Origin: Albugo candida
Lineage: Eukaryota > Oomycota > Peronosporomycetes > Albuginales > Albuginaceae
Reading direction: 5' to 3'
Assembly: GCA_905220665.1 (NCBI GenBank)
Contig: CAJNAR010000155.1
Location: 620,001 to 684,000, forward strand
Length of the DNA stretch: 64,000 nucleotides
Of the stretch, positions 10,367 to 22,975 are shown piece by piece. The translations under genes were made by a program, and so were the position numbers. The notes beneath the pieces are model-generated. The model did not search any database and was not told the DNA's origin. It worked only from the letters and a program-made list of their open reading frames with translations. Position 1 is the stretch's first letter. The number at the start of each line of letters is the position of its first letter.

Positions 10367-11637
10367 TCCAGCTAGGAGAGTCGACGCAGAAAATACTCGG
10401 CCTTGGACGGGGGCTCACGCGCGCACCGTAGGCGACGCCGCTTTGCATTCTACTCGATGCAACGCCTACACGCCTGCTTGCCTTCCCTCTGACAGAGACG
10501 TACAAGCCGCCCTTATCGCTCAGCATGTCCAGCGTCGGCCTCTTCAACCTGTACGTCAGCGAGGATTCCTTATCTATCACGATGACCCCGTCTGAACCAT
10601 ACGCCGCTGTTCGCGTTGCTCCTGCGCCTACTCAAGCGAGTCGGACTCCTCGCGGATCACCAGGTCGTCGGGCACGTCGCGATGCAGCAGCAGCTTCCAG
10701 TACGCTTAGTAGGACCTAGTCGTCTTCTCGATCAGTCCATCCATCGCGAGCTTGGCGATCAGCACTAGTGTCCCATCCGGAATCTGCTCTACTCCCAGGG
10801 CCATCGACAGCGGTGACAGCAGGCCGAGGAAAAACTTCACGCGGAACCCGAAGACGGTCAGCTGGGGGCCGCTGTGGCAGACGTACCACATGCAGCCCAC
10901 CTCGAACAGCCACGCATGCTTACCATCTACCTTCACGCGATAGGACACTTCACACTGCGGGACGATCCGTACGTCTTTGACCGGTGAACGACCGCACGTA
11001 GCCTCGCCAACGCCTCCTTACCTAGCACCTTCGCATAATTCTCGACGTGACAGAAGCGCGAACGTATCGCGACAAGGATCTCCATCTTGTCGGAATCGGT
11101 TATTGAACATGTTCACGCGTACTCGAACTCGACAGCGTAACGGTTGTCCGGCTTGTAGCGCCGCGCCTTGCAGACCCACCTGCCTAGCATCATTCGCCAC
11201 TCCTCAAAGCACACTCTGTACCGCTGCAACGACCCGTAGACGGCCTGCTGTACGCCTTCAACGTCTACGCTCAGCTCCCACGACCGCCTGAACGTCATAC
11301 CGGTGGCACCGACGCAGCGAAGTCCGCCACCTTCAGCAATGACTGACTCAGCCCACCGTTAGCGTCTCTCCTCAACCTGACGCGACAGGATATAGCGTCT
11401 CACCTCACGCAAACTTGTAGATGAACAGGCCGTCTGAGCCGGATTGATCGATGCGTAGAATGCCAGGGCCGCGCTGAACGAGTTGCTCAGGTCCTGCATG
11501 TTCCGCAGGAAGCCGAGCTCACTCTGCCTTCACTTACGACCGCTCACTGCACACCCGATCACCCTCGCTCCCGCCTCCGTCCCCGACTAGACCCTGTAGA
11601 CCCGTCCGGAAGTTTTCTCGCTAGACCGAGACCCCAT
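10367..11637. other. GC-rich insertion splitting the transposase
   Basis: About 1.27 kb that is visibly richer in G and C than everything around it. It lies exactly between two collinear parts of the transposase. On the minus strand several medium frames run (11018-11298, 10706-10948). Joined across frame changes they contain phrases such as RYKPDNRYAVEFEYA and KVDGKHAWLFEVGCMWYVC, with enough composition to look formerly coding. I do not recognise the family. It could be a nested element of foreign composition or captured DNA. Confidence 0.6.
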
Positions 11638-11910
11638 CAAGTAATATTTTACCCATAATTCACTGCAAGCTCAACTTCATCGAAAACCTTTGGGGAGCCG
11701 CCAAGCGATACGCCAGAAAACACCGTGATCACACTTTGAAAAATATACTGGTAACAATTCCAGCTGCCGTGGCATCTGTTTCACCGGACGAAATACTTCG
11801 GCACTAACGGAAAGCTTTGCGATACATGGACGTTTATCGAAAACGTCTCCCCGGGAAGGTAGCAAAGCATGGGAGTAAAAAGTACAAATCCTACCAACGT
11901 GTAACCAATT
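11638..11910 (+). pseudogene. DDE-type transposase, C-terminal piece
   Basis: Opens with VIFYP, then after a one-base deletion HCKLNFIENLWGAAKRYARKH, the C-terminal catalytic block (the Glu of FIE is the expected last acidic residue). It continues VASVSPDEIL, RKALRYMDVYRK and KKYKSYQRV, the usual end of this transposase group. It is collinear with 9676-10366 once the GC-rich insert is removed. A stop and the frameshift mark it as dead. Confidence 0.8.
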
Positions 11911-12254
11911 GATATATGTGGCTGTTATGGCAAGATAAAAAGTGAGTGTCAACCTCGGCTTTTCTGAGCACCTTTATTGACAGTTTCCTGCAAAAAAATA
12001 ATATTTTTCGGGAAAAACCCTTCACGGGTAGGCGGCCCATTTTTCTCCAATACAAACAAGATGCCAAAATTTAGACGACTCTTGCAACGCTACTGCTCCT
12101 TATAAAGTTGAGATAATAAAACTCCGAGACTTGTGGAGAGAAGCTTAGGGCATGCTCTGTGTTGCCATATGCTTTGTTTCTGTGTAATTTGTGCTCGGGC
12201 CAAGCCTTAGCGATTCTTGCAAGGCCAATAAAGTTGCTGGTTTTAGGTGACATG

Positions 12255-14215
12255 CACTATACTAACACGGAATCACCCAGTAACCATCTTCGTTGGAGCT
12301 TGAGCTTGTTTTGAGCCTTACAAAAAGTGTTATCCAAAACTGCCTCATGGCCTCTTTTTCATTTGCTTTGAGAAAAGACAGGAAACATAGCGTATGGCGA
12401 TACTGCCGTGAGGCTTCATTACGCTTGCAAGCTTGATAGTTTCTTGGCACGCCTTTTCATTCTTTGAATGGATACGATCGGTAATCGAGCCATGACGTCC
12501 ACATCAGCGATACAGTTGAGTCGAAGGATTTCCATAAGTTTGAAGGTCTCATAATACCCCAGTTGAAGTGCCATTTTCTCATAAAACAATTTTTCTTCAT
12601 TAAAGCGGGCAATAAGTCTGCATTCTTGTGATCGGGTGCGTAGGAGATTAAGTGTGCATCGCCATTGCTGATGTAAACTGATGGAGCGCGAAATTCAAAT
12701 TGGAGCCGGTTTGGATCCCTTTGAACAGACGATCAAGCTAAAGGCGTAAATGAGCCTCGGTAGGTCTTACTAATAGAAGGTACATGTGGGCATACCAATG
12801 CCCACTAGAAAGGATCTCGTGACGTGGTAGATAGCGTCCCGTCTATGATGGCCCTTTAATGACGCGTTCAGTGACTCACCATTACCAATATAGCGTCAAG
12901 TTCATGTGATATGATATCTATCAATCCGAATCGGTTGCTGTGTGTAATTGTAATGATTAGATACAATCATACCGATTTACATCAGTTACTTCTTGAGTGA
13001 AGTCACAACTTCTTGACGATACGTCGTTGCAGAGATGAAAGCGAGTGGCCAACTTCATCTAAAGCGAGCAACACACTTGATGATGGACACGAATAATTAC
13101 AAATGTATAATGTATCTAGTTCCTGGTACGCCAGCAAGTATTGTCTCAAATACCTGATTGGAAGCAAAACGAACGTAGATCCCGTAGATCTGCTATGAAA
13201 AGCACCTAATTAAAACGTAATTACTAGTCGAAATACGATATTTAGGAGCGCATTTGCTTTATAAAGAAGAATACCGTCACAATATTGCAATCCTATAGGA
13301 TTTCGACTGTACTTTCCATGATTCTCCAAGGCATAACCTGCGGTAGGGTATACCAGTCTCTATGAACCAATTGTAGGATCAAGTTATTTCATTTGTGGGT
13401 AATCATACTACTTGTCTAAACAGATATTTCGCCAATCCGCTTGCTCTACAGTCATCCATCAGCTCTGTTCACTTCCTCCATCTGTCAAAAGCGTCCTGAC
13501 AACGCTCACGAGCTCAATCTCACATACTTGTTGGAGAAGAGTCACTCCGCTTTGAGTTCGCCGTAGAAAAATAGTCGCTGTGTACTTCTGACGCCTTAAA
13601 TAAAGAGGTGTTTGAATTGGTCACAGCGATCGAACTGGCATGAACACGCTCGAGTTAATAACGTCTATTGATCTGAACTACTCTGAAAAAAAGCACGAAA
13701 TTCTCGATCTTTACACTCAACTTTTGATTTCTTACAAGGGTCCGAAACGATACGTTCACAGTCGCGACGCTGAAGAAACATTCTGTCCTACTTGATGAGT
13801 CCACCAAATTAGACTTAAATACCAAATTGGGCAATCGGACACAGATAAAGCCATCTATCATGAAGCGGTCGATTCCATCAATCCGGCGCTCACTATGCTT
13901 GTCCTCTGATTGGTGGTAATCCTGTCTGCATTAATAGACAGCCTACCTACCACGCTACACCGGTAGAATACTGACTCAGTAACTGACTGCGAGAAGAACT
14001 GTGTGCAATATCGTATTTCACACAAATGCGAAGCATATTTACTGTGGCGCTCCTAACGTGAAGTAAACCGATCTCAGACAAAATGAGCGTCGGCATCAGC
14101 TGGAAGACCTTGGACTATTGAATTCTCAATGGGAAATCAGATCTGGGGATGTCTGCGGCGTTGGAGTTATACCCTTATACAATGAATTCCAAGTTTTCAA
14201 TTGGCTTCGATGACG
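12255..14215 (-). repeat. Diverged 2 kb repeat R, copy 1
   Basis: Matches 18830-20860 along its whole length in the same orientation. Examples are CTTCGTTGGAGCTTGAGCTTG, ATAGCGTATG..GATACTGCC, TTTCTTGGCACG, TGACGTCCACA, GCCATTTTCT and, near the far end, AAATCAGATC...TACCCTT. Short minus-strand coding remnants exist (ASRQYRHTL, HRIDGID) but stops occur every few dozen codons. The family is not recognised; a retroelement relic is most likely. Confidence 0.8.
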
Positions 14216-17200
14216 TTAAGAGCGTAAAAAATAGTGCGATTTACAGTCGGTATCATTGAAATAAAGACGTGGACGTTATTGTATAAATGGGTGCTCAATC
14301 AAATATTTCGAACATGCAATACGGATACTTATCAAAGAAAAAGGTCTCACAGAAAAACATGAGACTCGCTGTAAAACTTGCGAACGTTCCTGATGCATGC
14401 ACGATTGAATCAAAACACTTTTCTCTCACCTCAGATTACGGCACGCTCATTCACATAGACCTGTTAAGGCCAATTGCAAAGCCGATGAAAGAACAAAATC
14501 TCGATATCTTTGGTCCAGTTGGGTCCCTATCATAATATTGCATCGATTTTGAACGCAATTTGCAACCATGCATGTCCAAAAATGATATCTGTCGATATCC
14601 CGATTGCTAATTTGCATCCGAATCCGACCTCGTTGCGTCGTTGTCCAGTGATTTCTCGGGTCGGGATATAGCAACCATCGGGCTATGGCGCGAATTGTGG
14701 TATGCATGTTGGTGTAGTGGATCGAGCCTTCACTGGAATTGTGGTTTATGCTACCTACAATCCATTCGCATTGGTAGCCTTGGATTTAGGGATCAACTGG
14801 AGTGCGTAAAGTATGGCTTGTAAGGAACGATACAAATCACGCTGAATAATTGCTCGTGCAAGAGGTTCCAATCGCGTATCCGAATATCCCAAGGCGAGCT
14901 GAAGCTAGTATTTTGTATCGGCCTGCGTCACACAGAATCGACAAAAAGAGATAAGGCTGCATTGATTGTGTTTGAGCCTTCAGTGGATGATACCTCAGTT
15001 ATAAAAGCATGCGTGACATCTACGTCAATGACCGGTCTAATAATGTATAAAGAACATCAATTGGTCAGAGATGGATTTCTGTAGGAATGGCGCCATCTGC
15101 CGACTCGCTTCATCGACATCAATCTATTGCCTTACGACACACCGATACTTGTACTTCATCCGATGCATCAAGCTCGCGATTATCAGCACGTACATTCATG
15201 AATATTATTCACATCGAGCCATTCGTACCAATGTGTATGACTTGTTAACTTCTACAAAATCCCACGATGTCACTTTCGGTATCAATCGCTCTTGAGGATG
15301 TTTTGTCTTTGAGTTCCTCTCTGATAGTGTTAATGCTTCCCATTCTCTCATCTCAGTAGAGTGCATTGGAGATACAAGGGTAGTAATGTGACTGAGCGGT
15401 GTTGCATCTTTCATGTGAGACCGTCCAAATGTTGCAGCAACTACTTCATAGTTCAGAGCCGTACGAGTGATCCCAAATGAGCAATGATCGGATAGATTAA
15501 TGAAGTCACACGCTAACGCATACCCATAATAGAATCCAAATGACAATTCAATGATAAGATGTTTTCTTATAGTACACCAAAAGCATATTTTGTCTTTCTG
15601 AAACCATATTTTCTCTCGTCATGAAACAGGAAGCATTAGGGCACCTGCCATCATTCAGAATGCTGTCGGAAGGACATGACCTATTCGTCATGTCTATACA
15701 GCTGCACGGATACTTGCGTTGCGGAATGTAGCGTCAAAATCCTCAGGCTCCAGCACATCACATAGGAAAGAAAACCGGTCCGGTGCTTAAATATGATTGT
15801 GTGGTGTCCTTTTTTGCCATGAGTCATCTACGTCGGACATATACCATGGAGTCTACGGTAATCGAAGTATTCGGATACAGTGTTACCGATCGATCGGATC
15901 GTGTTGCGTTGCGTTTTTCGAGATTTCGGTCCGCTTTGTTCCTGTGCTTTCGTTGGTGATGCGCCTTTGACATGCGTAGTGAAGCGACCTCTTATAAAAA
16001 CCATTTTCTCACGTTAACTCACAAGTACTCAATCGCATGGGTCCAGAACATATCGTACGAGCGTTTACAGGTTTTAAATGGAAGTAGCAACTCCGACTGC
16101 TACACCGTATGCGCTTCTCCGACATGTATCAACCTGCAGATCACCCAATTAGGATGCTGATAGTACTCGAAAAACATGGAATGCGAGGATGGCTATACTG
16201 AGAGACCTCGAAAAGCAATCTTCTACCAATCAAGGGAATCATGAGCGTTGAGGAGAGTGTAACTGGTATGATGCAATGTTCGCACAAGTATTCATCTTAT
16301 TTTTATAGGATATAACTTTTTATCGCATTCGTACCACAAAAAATGAGTGAATGTCCTCGTTCTGAATCCTTCATCGCTCTGCATGATCACATCATTATGA
16401 GGTGGTCATAAAAGTCGAAACCAAGAGTAGACAAGTGCAAAGACCCATTATATTATTTGAGCGTGCTGACGACAAATGGCAGACCTATGCAATAAGCTCA
16501 TTGTTCAAACAACAATCAGCTTTCACAGTAACATATATTACTGCAGGCTATCAGATTATGGGCACTCTCATCAGGCATTCTAATGACTGAAGCCGGTCGC
16601 ATTTGGCTACATTTTTATTGTAGCATTAGTCAACTGGAAAAAGTATTCAGGTCAGCTATCGTATTTCGTATCTGCTTTGTCCACCGTGGTTAAGAATGCT
16701 TTCAACGCTTTTTATAAATGGCAAAGAGTTTAATCCTGGTGGCACTCCTTATCGATGTGTTCTGTCATCGTAACCGGATGCAGTGGCGGTCATGTCTTGA
16801 AGTATGTCACACTCTGGTTTTTATGCTGAGTAGCTGTAATATATCATGATGAGTGGAAACGAGAAGTAGCCGAGCTTGTTTGCATGCAATGGCACGACTT
16901 CGTTCTCCCGCAACTGTTTCTGATCAGCATTGCTAACAGTCTTCTCGAGCGGGTTTGCATCTTAAAAGCCTATTCATGAGTAATGTTAGTACGTCATGCG
17001 AATTTTAATACGATGAGAATTTCCCGAATCATCAACTTTCGGAATCAATGGTCAACATCGACATTCGGACCAGTGCACCACGATGGCCTTGACGTGTCGG
17101 ACGTTACACATCTACTGGTTCTGTGTGTGAGTTGCATGCAACTTCGTTGACGCGTCTCTGAAGCCAAAAAACCAAAAAAGTAGCATAATTGCAGGAGGAT

Positions 17201-17647
17201 CGGATACCTGCGGCCGCTTGTGCTGACTAGAATCGACGTAGGTTATACAATCCAATGGAAGGTGCGCAGACGAAAGAGTAGGTTCAGGTCAAGTACACGC
17301 CATCAGGTCTTCCCCAATTTGAAGTGGCGTTATGTTGATAGAACTGCTTGATGCATACTCATAAGTCGTGACACCGGTCTTACCTCTAGGATTTTATAAC
17401 ACCATCAAAGTAGGGTTTCCGATACTTATAAAAGCACTCCTTACTTATTGTTTTCTTTGCGCATCGGCTAAGTACATTGGTATTCTGGTCATTAAAGGTA
17501 GAAGAAGTAGCACGCACTGCTTTGTATTCCAGACAAAGAGTAAAAACGAAGCGGCAGAAAGATCAGCTATTATTGGATTATCGGTCTGTACTTTGATGAT
17601 TATGCAAGCAGGTGCTAGCGGTCATCCGTACATGGCTCAGATCGATT
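14216..17647. other. Decayed, gene-empty stretch with retroelement traces
   Basis: No gene is supported. A minus frame at 14447-14707 contains CNIMIGTQLDQRYRDF, reminiscent of the IIGxDxL end of retropepsins, and a minus frame at 15205-15546 is open without recognisable motifs. Plus-strand frames at 16402-16590 and 17368-17697 lack any support. The whole is best read as old mobile DNA. Confidence 0.4.
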
Positions 17648-18490
17648 CTAATGTGCGCTCGTTGAGGGCTCTTCAGAAGGGGTCTTCAGCAAACTAATCT
17701 GATAAATATTTCTGTCGCTCCGAGCTTCTCCCCATTTGATTAATTGGACATTATATTTCTGCAACATATCATATCCAAATATCCAATCGTTTTTAGAGAA
17801 CTCTGTTACTTCATGGCACCTCAATGAGAATACCGCATCACTCAAATTTTGCACATAAATTTTAATGATGGTATTTGGATCGGTGCGGCAATATGGCAAT
17901 AACGCATCTGGTGCCGTAATTCCTTCACCGATGGAAAATTGGATCTGGGATTCTGTTTCTCCCTTTACATATTTGAATTGAGTTTGGGGCTTTAAATTAC
18001 CCGGATGGTTCAGGTCTTGAATCATCAAGTCGACTTGAGAAAGCTGCAAAGTCCATTTGATATTGGCTTCGGTTGGTGTGCCTCCCACTTCAAGAGTATG
18101 GTGATCCGCGGTAATATCCTGGGGATCTATTGAGATGAGGAGATTGCCACCCTTGAATGCGTAGGAATAAACATCACATCCTGCGCCGATAATCCTGTCT
18201 GTAGTTTTCTCGTCGTAAGGACCAGCTCTGTCTAGTTGGAATCGTTTTAGTTCAACTGTGCCGAACGAACATTCCCTCATATATTTATATTTGCCCCCCA
18301 TACGGACCCCAGCGTTACCTTCCAATACGTTTTTCAATGCCGGACATAATTCATAGCCGTGCTTAGGGATGTTGCATGCGTTCGTTGATGAATGCATAAT
18401 ATAGCATATGGCTTGAACAACCAGGTGAAGTTGCGTCCGGGAAACGTGCATGGTAGGGAGAAACTTGTCTTGGACCGAGAAAATTAACAA
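17648..18490 (-). CDS. Unknown 280-codon ORF of repeat E1, possibly retroelement protein
   Basis: An uninterrupted frame, unusual in this decayed region. The C-terminal part reads KNDWIFGYDMLQKYNVQLIKWGE, which resembles the IIGxDFLxKYNxxIDW end of retropepsin-like aspartic proteases, but I see no DTG/DSG active site. The middle (CDVYSYAFKGGNLLISIDPQ, ANIKWTLQ) has a decayed relative at 3689-3877, so this is repeat-borne rather than single-copy. The N-terminus is uncertain: the first 60 codons overlap the non-coding-looking leader shared with 4000-4100. It could be a gag/protease relic still open by chance, or a domesticated gene. Confidence 0.45.
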   Translation of the reverse strand: MLIFSVQDKFLPTMHVSRTQLHLVVQAICYIMHSSTNACNIPKHGYELCPALKNVLEGNAGVRMGGKYKYMRECSFGTVELKRFQLDRAGPYDEKTTDRIIGAGCDVYSYAFKGGNLLISIDPQDITADHHTLEVGGTPTEANIKWTLQLSQVDLMIQDLNHPGNLKPQTQFKYVKGETESQIQFSIGEGITAPDALLPYCRTDPNTIIKIYVQNLSDAVFSLRCHEVTEFSKNDWIFGYDMLQKYNVQLIKWGEARSDRNIYQISLLKTPSEEPSTSAH

Positions 18491-18829
18491 ATGATAGAGA
18501 TCGAATCGAATATAACGCTCTTAGATTTCCCAAATGAATGGCTGTGAGGGCCGCGAATACAAACGGGCGAGATGGGCCAAACAATCCGTCCATCCCGTTT
18601 CCAGGTGGACGACTTACCGATAAAATGATATATTTATTTTAGAAAGCCAATCCATGCGTGGCATTCGATGGATTATTTTATGAGGTATATTAAATAATTA
18701 CAAATTATCCTAGCGGTAAAAGACTGAGAGTCGTGCTTCGGCTGCTGACGCTTAAAGAGTTATGTAGACACAGACAGTGAAGGTTGCCTAGTCTCTGATA
18801 AACGAATAATAGCTGTGCTACTTGAGCTG
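18360..18829 (-). repeat. Repeat E1, uninterrupted leader segment
   Basis: Counterpart of 4000-4386 plus 8869-8960 with no Copia insertion between them. The intact junction here (about 18708-18730, TCCTAGCGGTAAAAGACTGA) shows what the target looked like. The first part overlaps the N-terminal codons of the ORF above. Confidence 0.7.
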
Positions 18830-20860
18830 GTACTAATACGGAAACATCGGGTAAACTGCTTCGTTGGAGCTTGAGCTTGTTTAAAGCCGTGAACGAAAGT
18901 TTTATCCAAAATTATCTCCGGCCTCATCTCCGTTTTCTTACAGTAAAGGCAGAAGTCATAGCGTATGACGATACTGCCGTGAGGCATCATTGAGATTGCA
19001 ACCTTAATAATTTCTTGGCACGACTACTCAATTTATGCATGGATGCGATAGGAAATCGAGCGATGACGTCCACACCAACGATAGGGTCGAGCCGAACGAT
19101 TCCTAGCGTTTGAACGTCTCATAATGCACAGTTGAAGCGCCATTTTTTCTTAAAACAATTCTCTTTCATCAGTGCAGGCAATAAATCTGCGTTCCTTTGA
19201 TGGGATGCATAGGATATGAAGTGTGCAGCCATAAAGCTTCTTCGAGCTTGTAACGTCCAGTATCGTCATTGCTGATGTAAAGTGACGGAGCGCAACATCC
19301 AAGGGGGAGTCGCTTTGCATTTCTTCAAGCAGACGATCCAGCTGGATGAGTAAATGTACTTTTTGAAAGTTCCACCTAAACTTCCGTACATGTGGAATAC
19401 CATCGCTCGCTGGAATAGGATATCGTGACGTGTATCCCGTCTTTCCAGGGTCTTAAATGACGTATTCAGTGACTTGTCATTACCAGTGTTACGTGAGGTC
19501 GATCTGAAATGATATTGACCAATCTGGATCAGTTGTTGTGATTAAGTCTAATGATTGGATAAAAGCATAGCCGGTTTACATCAGTTACTTCTTGATTGGA
19601 AACTCACCTTGACGGTATGTCTTTGCAGAGGTGAAAGCGAGTAGCTAATTTCGTCTAAAGTGATCAACACACATGGTGATGGACATTGATTGACTGTAGA
19701 AACTTTGAATTGTAGAGAATATACCTAATTCCTGGTATGCTAGCAGGTATCGTATCAAGTACCGGATTAAAAGCAAAAAGCAAAAAGAACGTAGATGTGC
19801 TGTCAAAAGCAGCTTCATTAGAGCGTACTTACTAGTCTACATACAATACTTTGGAGCCGTTTTGTTATAAAAAGAAGAATGCAAGCATAATTGCTGCAAC
19901 TCAACAGCATTACTTTATATAAACCTTTAGGGCCTAACCCGCGATAATAATTCTTACCGGTTTCTAGCCGCGCTACGGAGATAAGTCGTTCTGGGTCCAA
20001 GTTACTGCAAACAGTGGTTTTCCACTACTTACCCGGGGCAGATTTTCCGCCAATCCGCTTACTATGCAATCTTGCATCAGCTCGATACACTTCTTCCCTC
20101 TATCAAAAGCGTCCTGACAACGCCTGACACATATAAAAAGTTTGATCTCACCTACTAATTTTTGGCAAGTAGCTGTTTGAAATGGTTAGAGCGATCAAAC
20201 GTGGCATGAACACGCTTGAGTCAATAACATCTATTCCCGTGTATTTTCCTACTTAGGAATACGATCTCCTCGACCTTTATACTCGACTTTGCTTTCTTGC
20301 ATGGGTTTAAGCGATGCATTCAGAATTTCGGACGCTGATATAATATCTCGTCCAAGTAGATGAGGTTTTATTAGACAAAATAATAGACTTTTCTAACGAG
20401 TTACGCAATCGGATCATCCACAGATTGAAAACATTCACCATCAAGCGGTACGATTTCATCAATCCGATGCTCACTTATGCTTGTCCTCCAATTGGCGGTA
20501 ATTCTGCTCCTATGCTTAGAGAGCCTACTTACCGAATCTATACCAGTATAATATCGCTTAACGATGCACTAGTATGTGTAATATCGTAATTGTTTTTTCG
20601 CATAAATAAACTGGCACTGAATGTAGTTCGAAGCATTTTTATTGTGTGCTAACGTAAAGTCAACTGACATCATATTACATGAAGGTGGAGTCTTTCCACT
20701 GTAATTCCACTGTGAACAAAGCGCGTTCATTGTGGTCGGCGTACGCTGAAAACAGCTTTACTTCAGTTTTCTCGACAGGAAGTCAGATCAGAGCGCATCT
20801 ACAGCGGTGACCTTAATACCCTTGTAGGTTGGCTTCCAAGCTTTTATTTGGTGACGATGA
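18830..20860 (-). repeat. Diverged 2 kb repeat R, copy 2
   Basis: Same family and orientation as 12255-14215. The copies differ by many substitutions and small indels, so the duplication is old. One extra piece of about 45 bp (near 19225-19270) is present here only. Minus-strand frames (18760-18990, 19818-20000) are short remnants. Confidence 0.8.
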
Positions 20861-22266
20861 CTTATAAACGCATACCTCTTGTGGGATCATGACCCAAACG
20901 ACGTTTGGTCGAGTTATGTGACGCGTAAATGCCTCAAAAGCGCCATTGTGGCCGTCATCACACATCTTGGAAGTGGCGAGGGCCAGACCATGACACTTTC
21001 CTCAAAAGGTAACGTGGTTTCTTGATGCAATCAGATTCAAACTCCGGCAACCCCAGGTGAGGTGCACTCACTGCTTCGGACCAGAAATACAAGTGTTTTA
21101 CAAACGAAGATATGTTTACTTCTCAACATATATGTCATACTTGTGAATCAAAAAATACTGTTTTCGCGTGCAGCTTATTATCCCAATAAGCTTTTTTTCC
21201 CTTGCGCTGGAATTTCGGTCAGATGAATTGGATTGAAGTGACTGTTTTGGATTCCGATTTCAAAGGAGCGCAGAGAATTGTCCCCGGATGCTGAAATTGC
21301 TCGGCATAATTTGGAATGCTGTTTCTACGACATCACATTCACGTGTAAGGAACTTACCTTTTCCGTGTAATGCGGTGTTTGGGGCTCTCAACGATGGATT
21401 CCACATGGTAGGTATCCGTGCGGCTATTCAAACATAATGAATACAAGTGTTTTATTCTGACAGCAATCGCAAGATTGGTGGGTGTCCTTGTGCAGCCCAA
21501 TTTTCTCTTTTGAAGAGAGAAAATAAGTCATCGAGAAGCTGAAGCGTCCTGTTTGCGTAATGAATGAAAGTTCTTTATGAATGCGATATTACTGTCATGT
21601 TTTTGACTTCGTTAATGTATCTTTCATTTATGTGGAGCGCTCTTCATTCATTGTCGATATTTTCAATCTCAGTGTATTCTACACTGCAAAAGCTTTCAAT
21701 TAGCGTTTGCTTGCGCTTTTCGATTTTATCGAGGATTCTAGTGGGTCAGCGTACAGCAGTAATAATGATCGCTAGACTAGCCACAATTACAGGCCTTCAG
21801 TCTTGCACCGCAATATTAGGAGCATATGAGACGCGGTTCCATCAAAAAATAAGAGGTAGAATTTTCCTATTAGTCACGCGTAGAGAGGTTTTGCCCATGG
21901 CTTCATCTTTCAGGCGAACTTTCAAGAGTCAGAATAGTCTCTGTGACTTGCACGTCAGAAAATGCTTTTTATTGCAATATAGATTTTCTTACAGATTGAA
22001 CAATGGGTAGTATGAATGATAGAGATTTGAATGAATCATGATGGAGCCAGGCATGGCACAATCGAATTGCTATCGATAAACCTAGATCGATATAATGCAA
22101 GTCATTTTCTATTTACAAAATAAACGGACGGCATTACAGGAAGATTTGTCATGACCGGCACAAAGGAGAATTTTCGGATTACCAGAAAAATATATATGCG
22201 AACATAGATTGTGATTACGAAATGTAGCAACTGAGTATGTTCATGACCTTCGCGAACGTCTACCTG
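20861..22266. other. Spacer without a supported gene
   Basis: A 148-codon frame at 21564-22010 (+) starts with ATG and has hydrophobic stretches, but no family features. I cannot separate it from chance in this AT-rich region. Nothing else is seen. Confidence 0.35.
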
Positions 22267-22488
22267 TTATTGGCGTTTTTCACTTGCTGGACCAGAGAAT
22301 TCCTTGTTCTGAGCCCTGCATGCATACAACGCACGAGAGAGCGACGATTGATAAAATTCCATATCAGCCCCGAGAGAGCCTATTAAAATGGCGGTCAGAT
22401 TGGGCATATAGGCTGCACCGCATATCAATTGAGGCACAGCAAATATAATTATGGAAGCGAATATTACTCTTTCAGACGTTTGTGACAT
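22267..22488 (-). CDS. Possible small secreted or membrane protein, 73 aa
   Basis: ATG-started frame. After a short polar start (MSQTSER) comes a hydrophobic run (VIFASIIIFAVPQLICGAA) that could be a signal peptide cut after CGA or a membrane anchor. The remaining residues include one Cys and a basic tail. No homology recognised and no clear promoter motif upstream. It lies just outside the repeat zone, where small secreted proteins often sit in plant-pathogenic oomycetes, but chance is a real alternative. Confidence 0.3.
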   Translation of the reverse strand: MSQTSERVIFASIIIFAVPQLICGAAYMPNLTAILIGSLGADMEFYQSSLSRALYACRAQNKEFSGPASEKRQ

Positions 22489-22975
22489 TGATCATGCACA
22501 TTAGGCAAAGATAATCGTTTCCACCCGATCTATGCAATTACCGGTACATCCCAACACTCGTGTCTTCTACTCGTGCTGCCGCTATTATCGTCTTGCATCA
22601 AAGTACTAAAAAACGTAGCATCATGGACCACAACGCATTGAGGCTTTCGGAGTATCATATGTGTTTTGATTGTCAACTCGCAGTACTTGGCCTGTTGCTA
22701 TGTATACGCGTAAACAGATATTTCTATCTTACGAGACTCTCACAGGCTTTTCCTTAGTAACGATTTTTTGTAACACAGCAAGCACACAGTATATGCTCGC
22801 ACAACAATCTTGTAAAAGTAGTGTCGCGGGTCTGCAGCGACTACACGTCTATGATGGTGATTGTATGCCTAATTCTTCAACATTGGCCCTTCCTTGTATT
22901 TTGATGTAGTAAGAAAGATATCCAATCTTTAAACCGTGCACCAGCAACAAAACCGCTCATTTGAAGCATGACTGA

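Noticed and set aside
21564..22010. 148-codon plus-strand frame with hydrophobic runs
   Set aside because: No domain, no promoter motif, repeat-rich surroundings; chance cannot be excluded.
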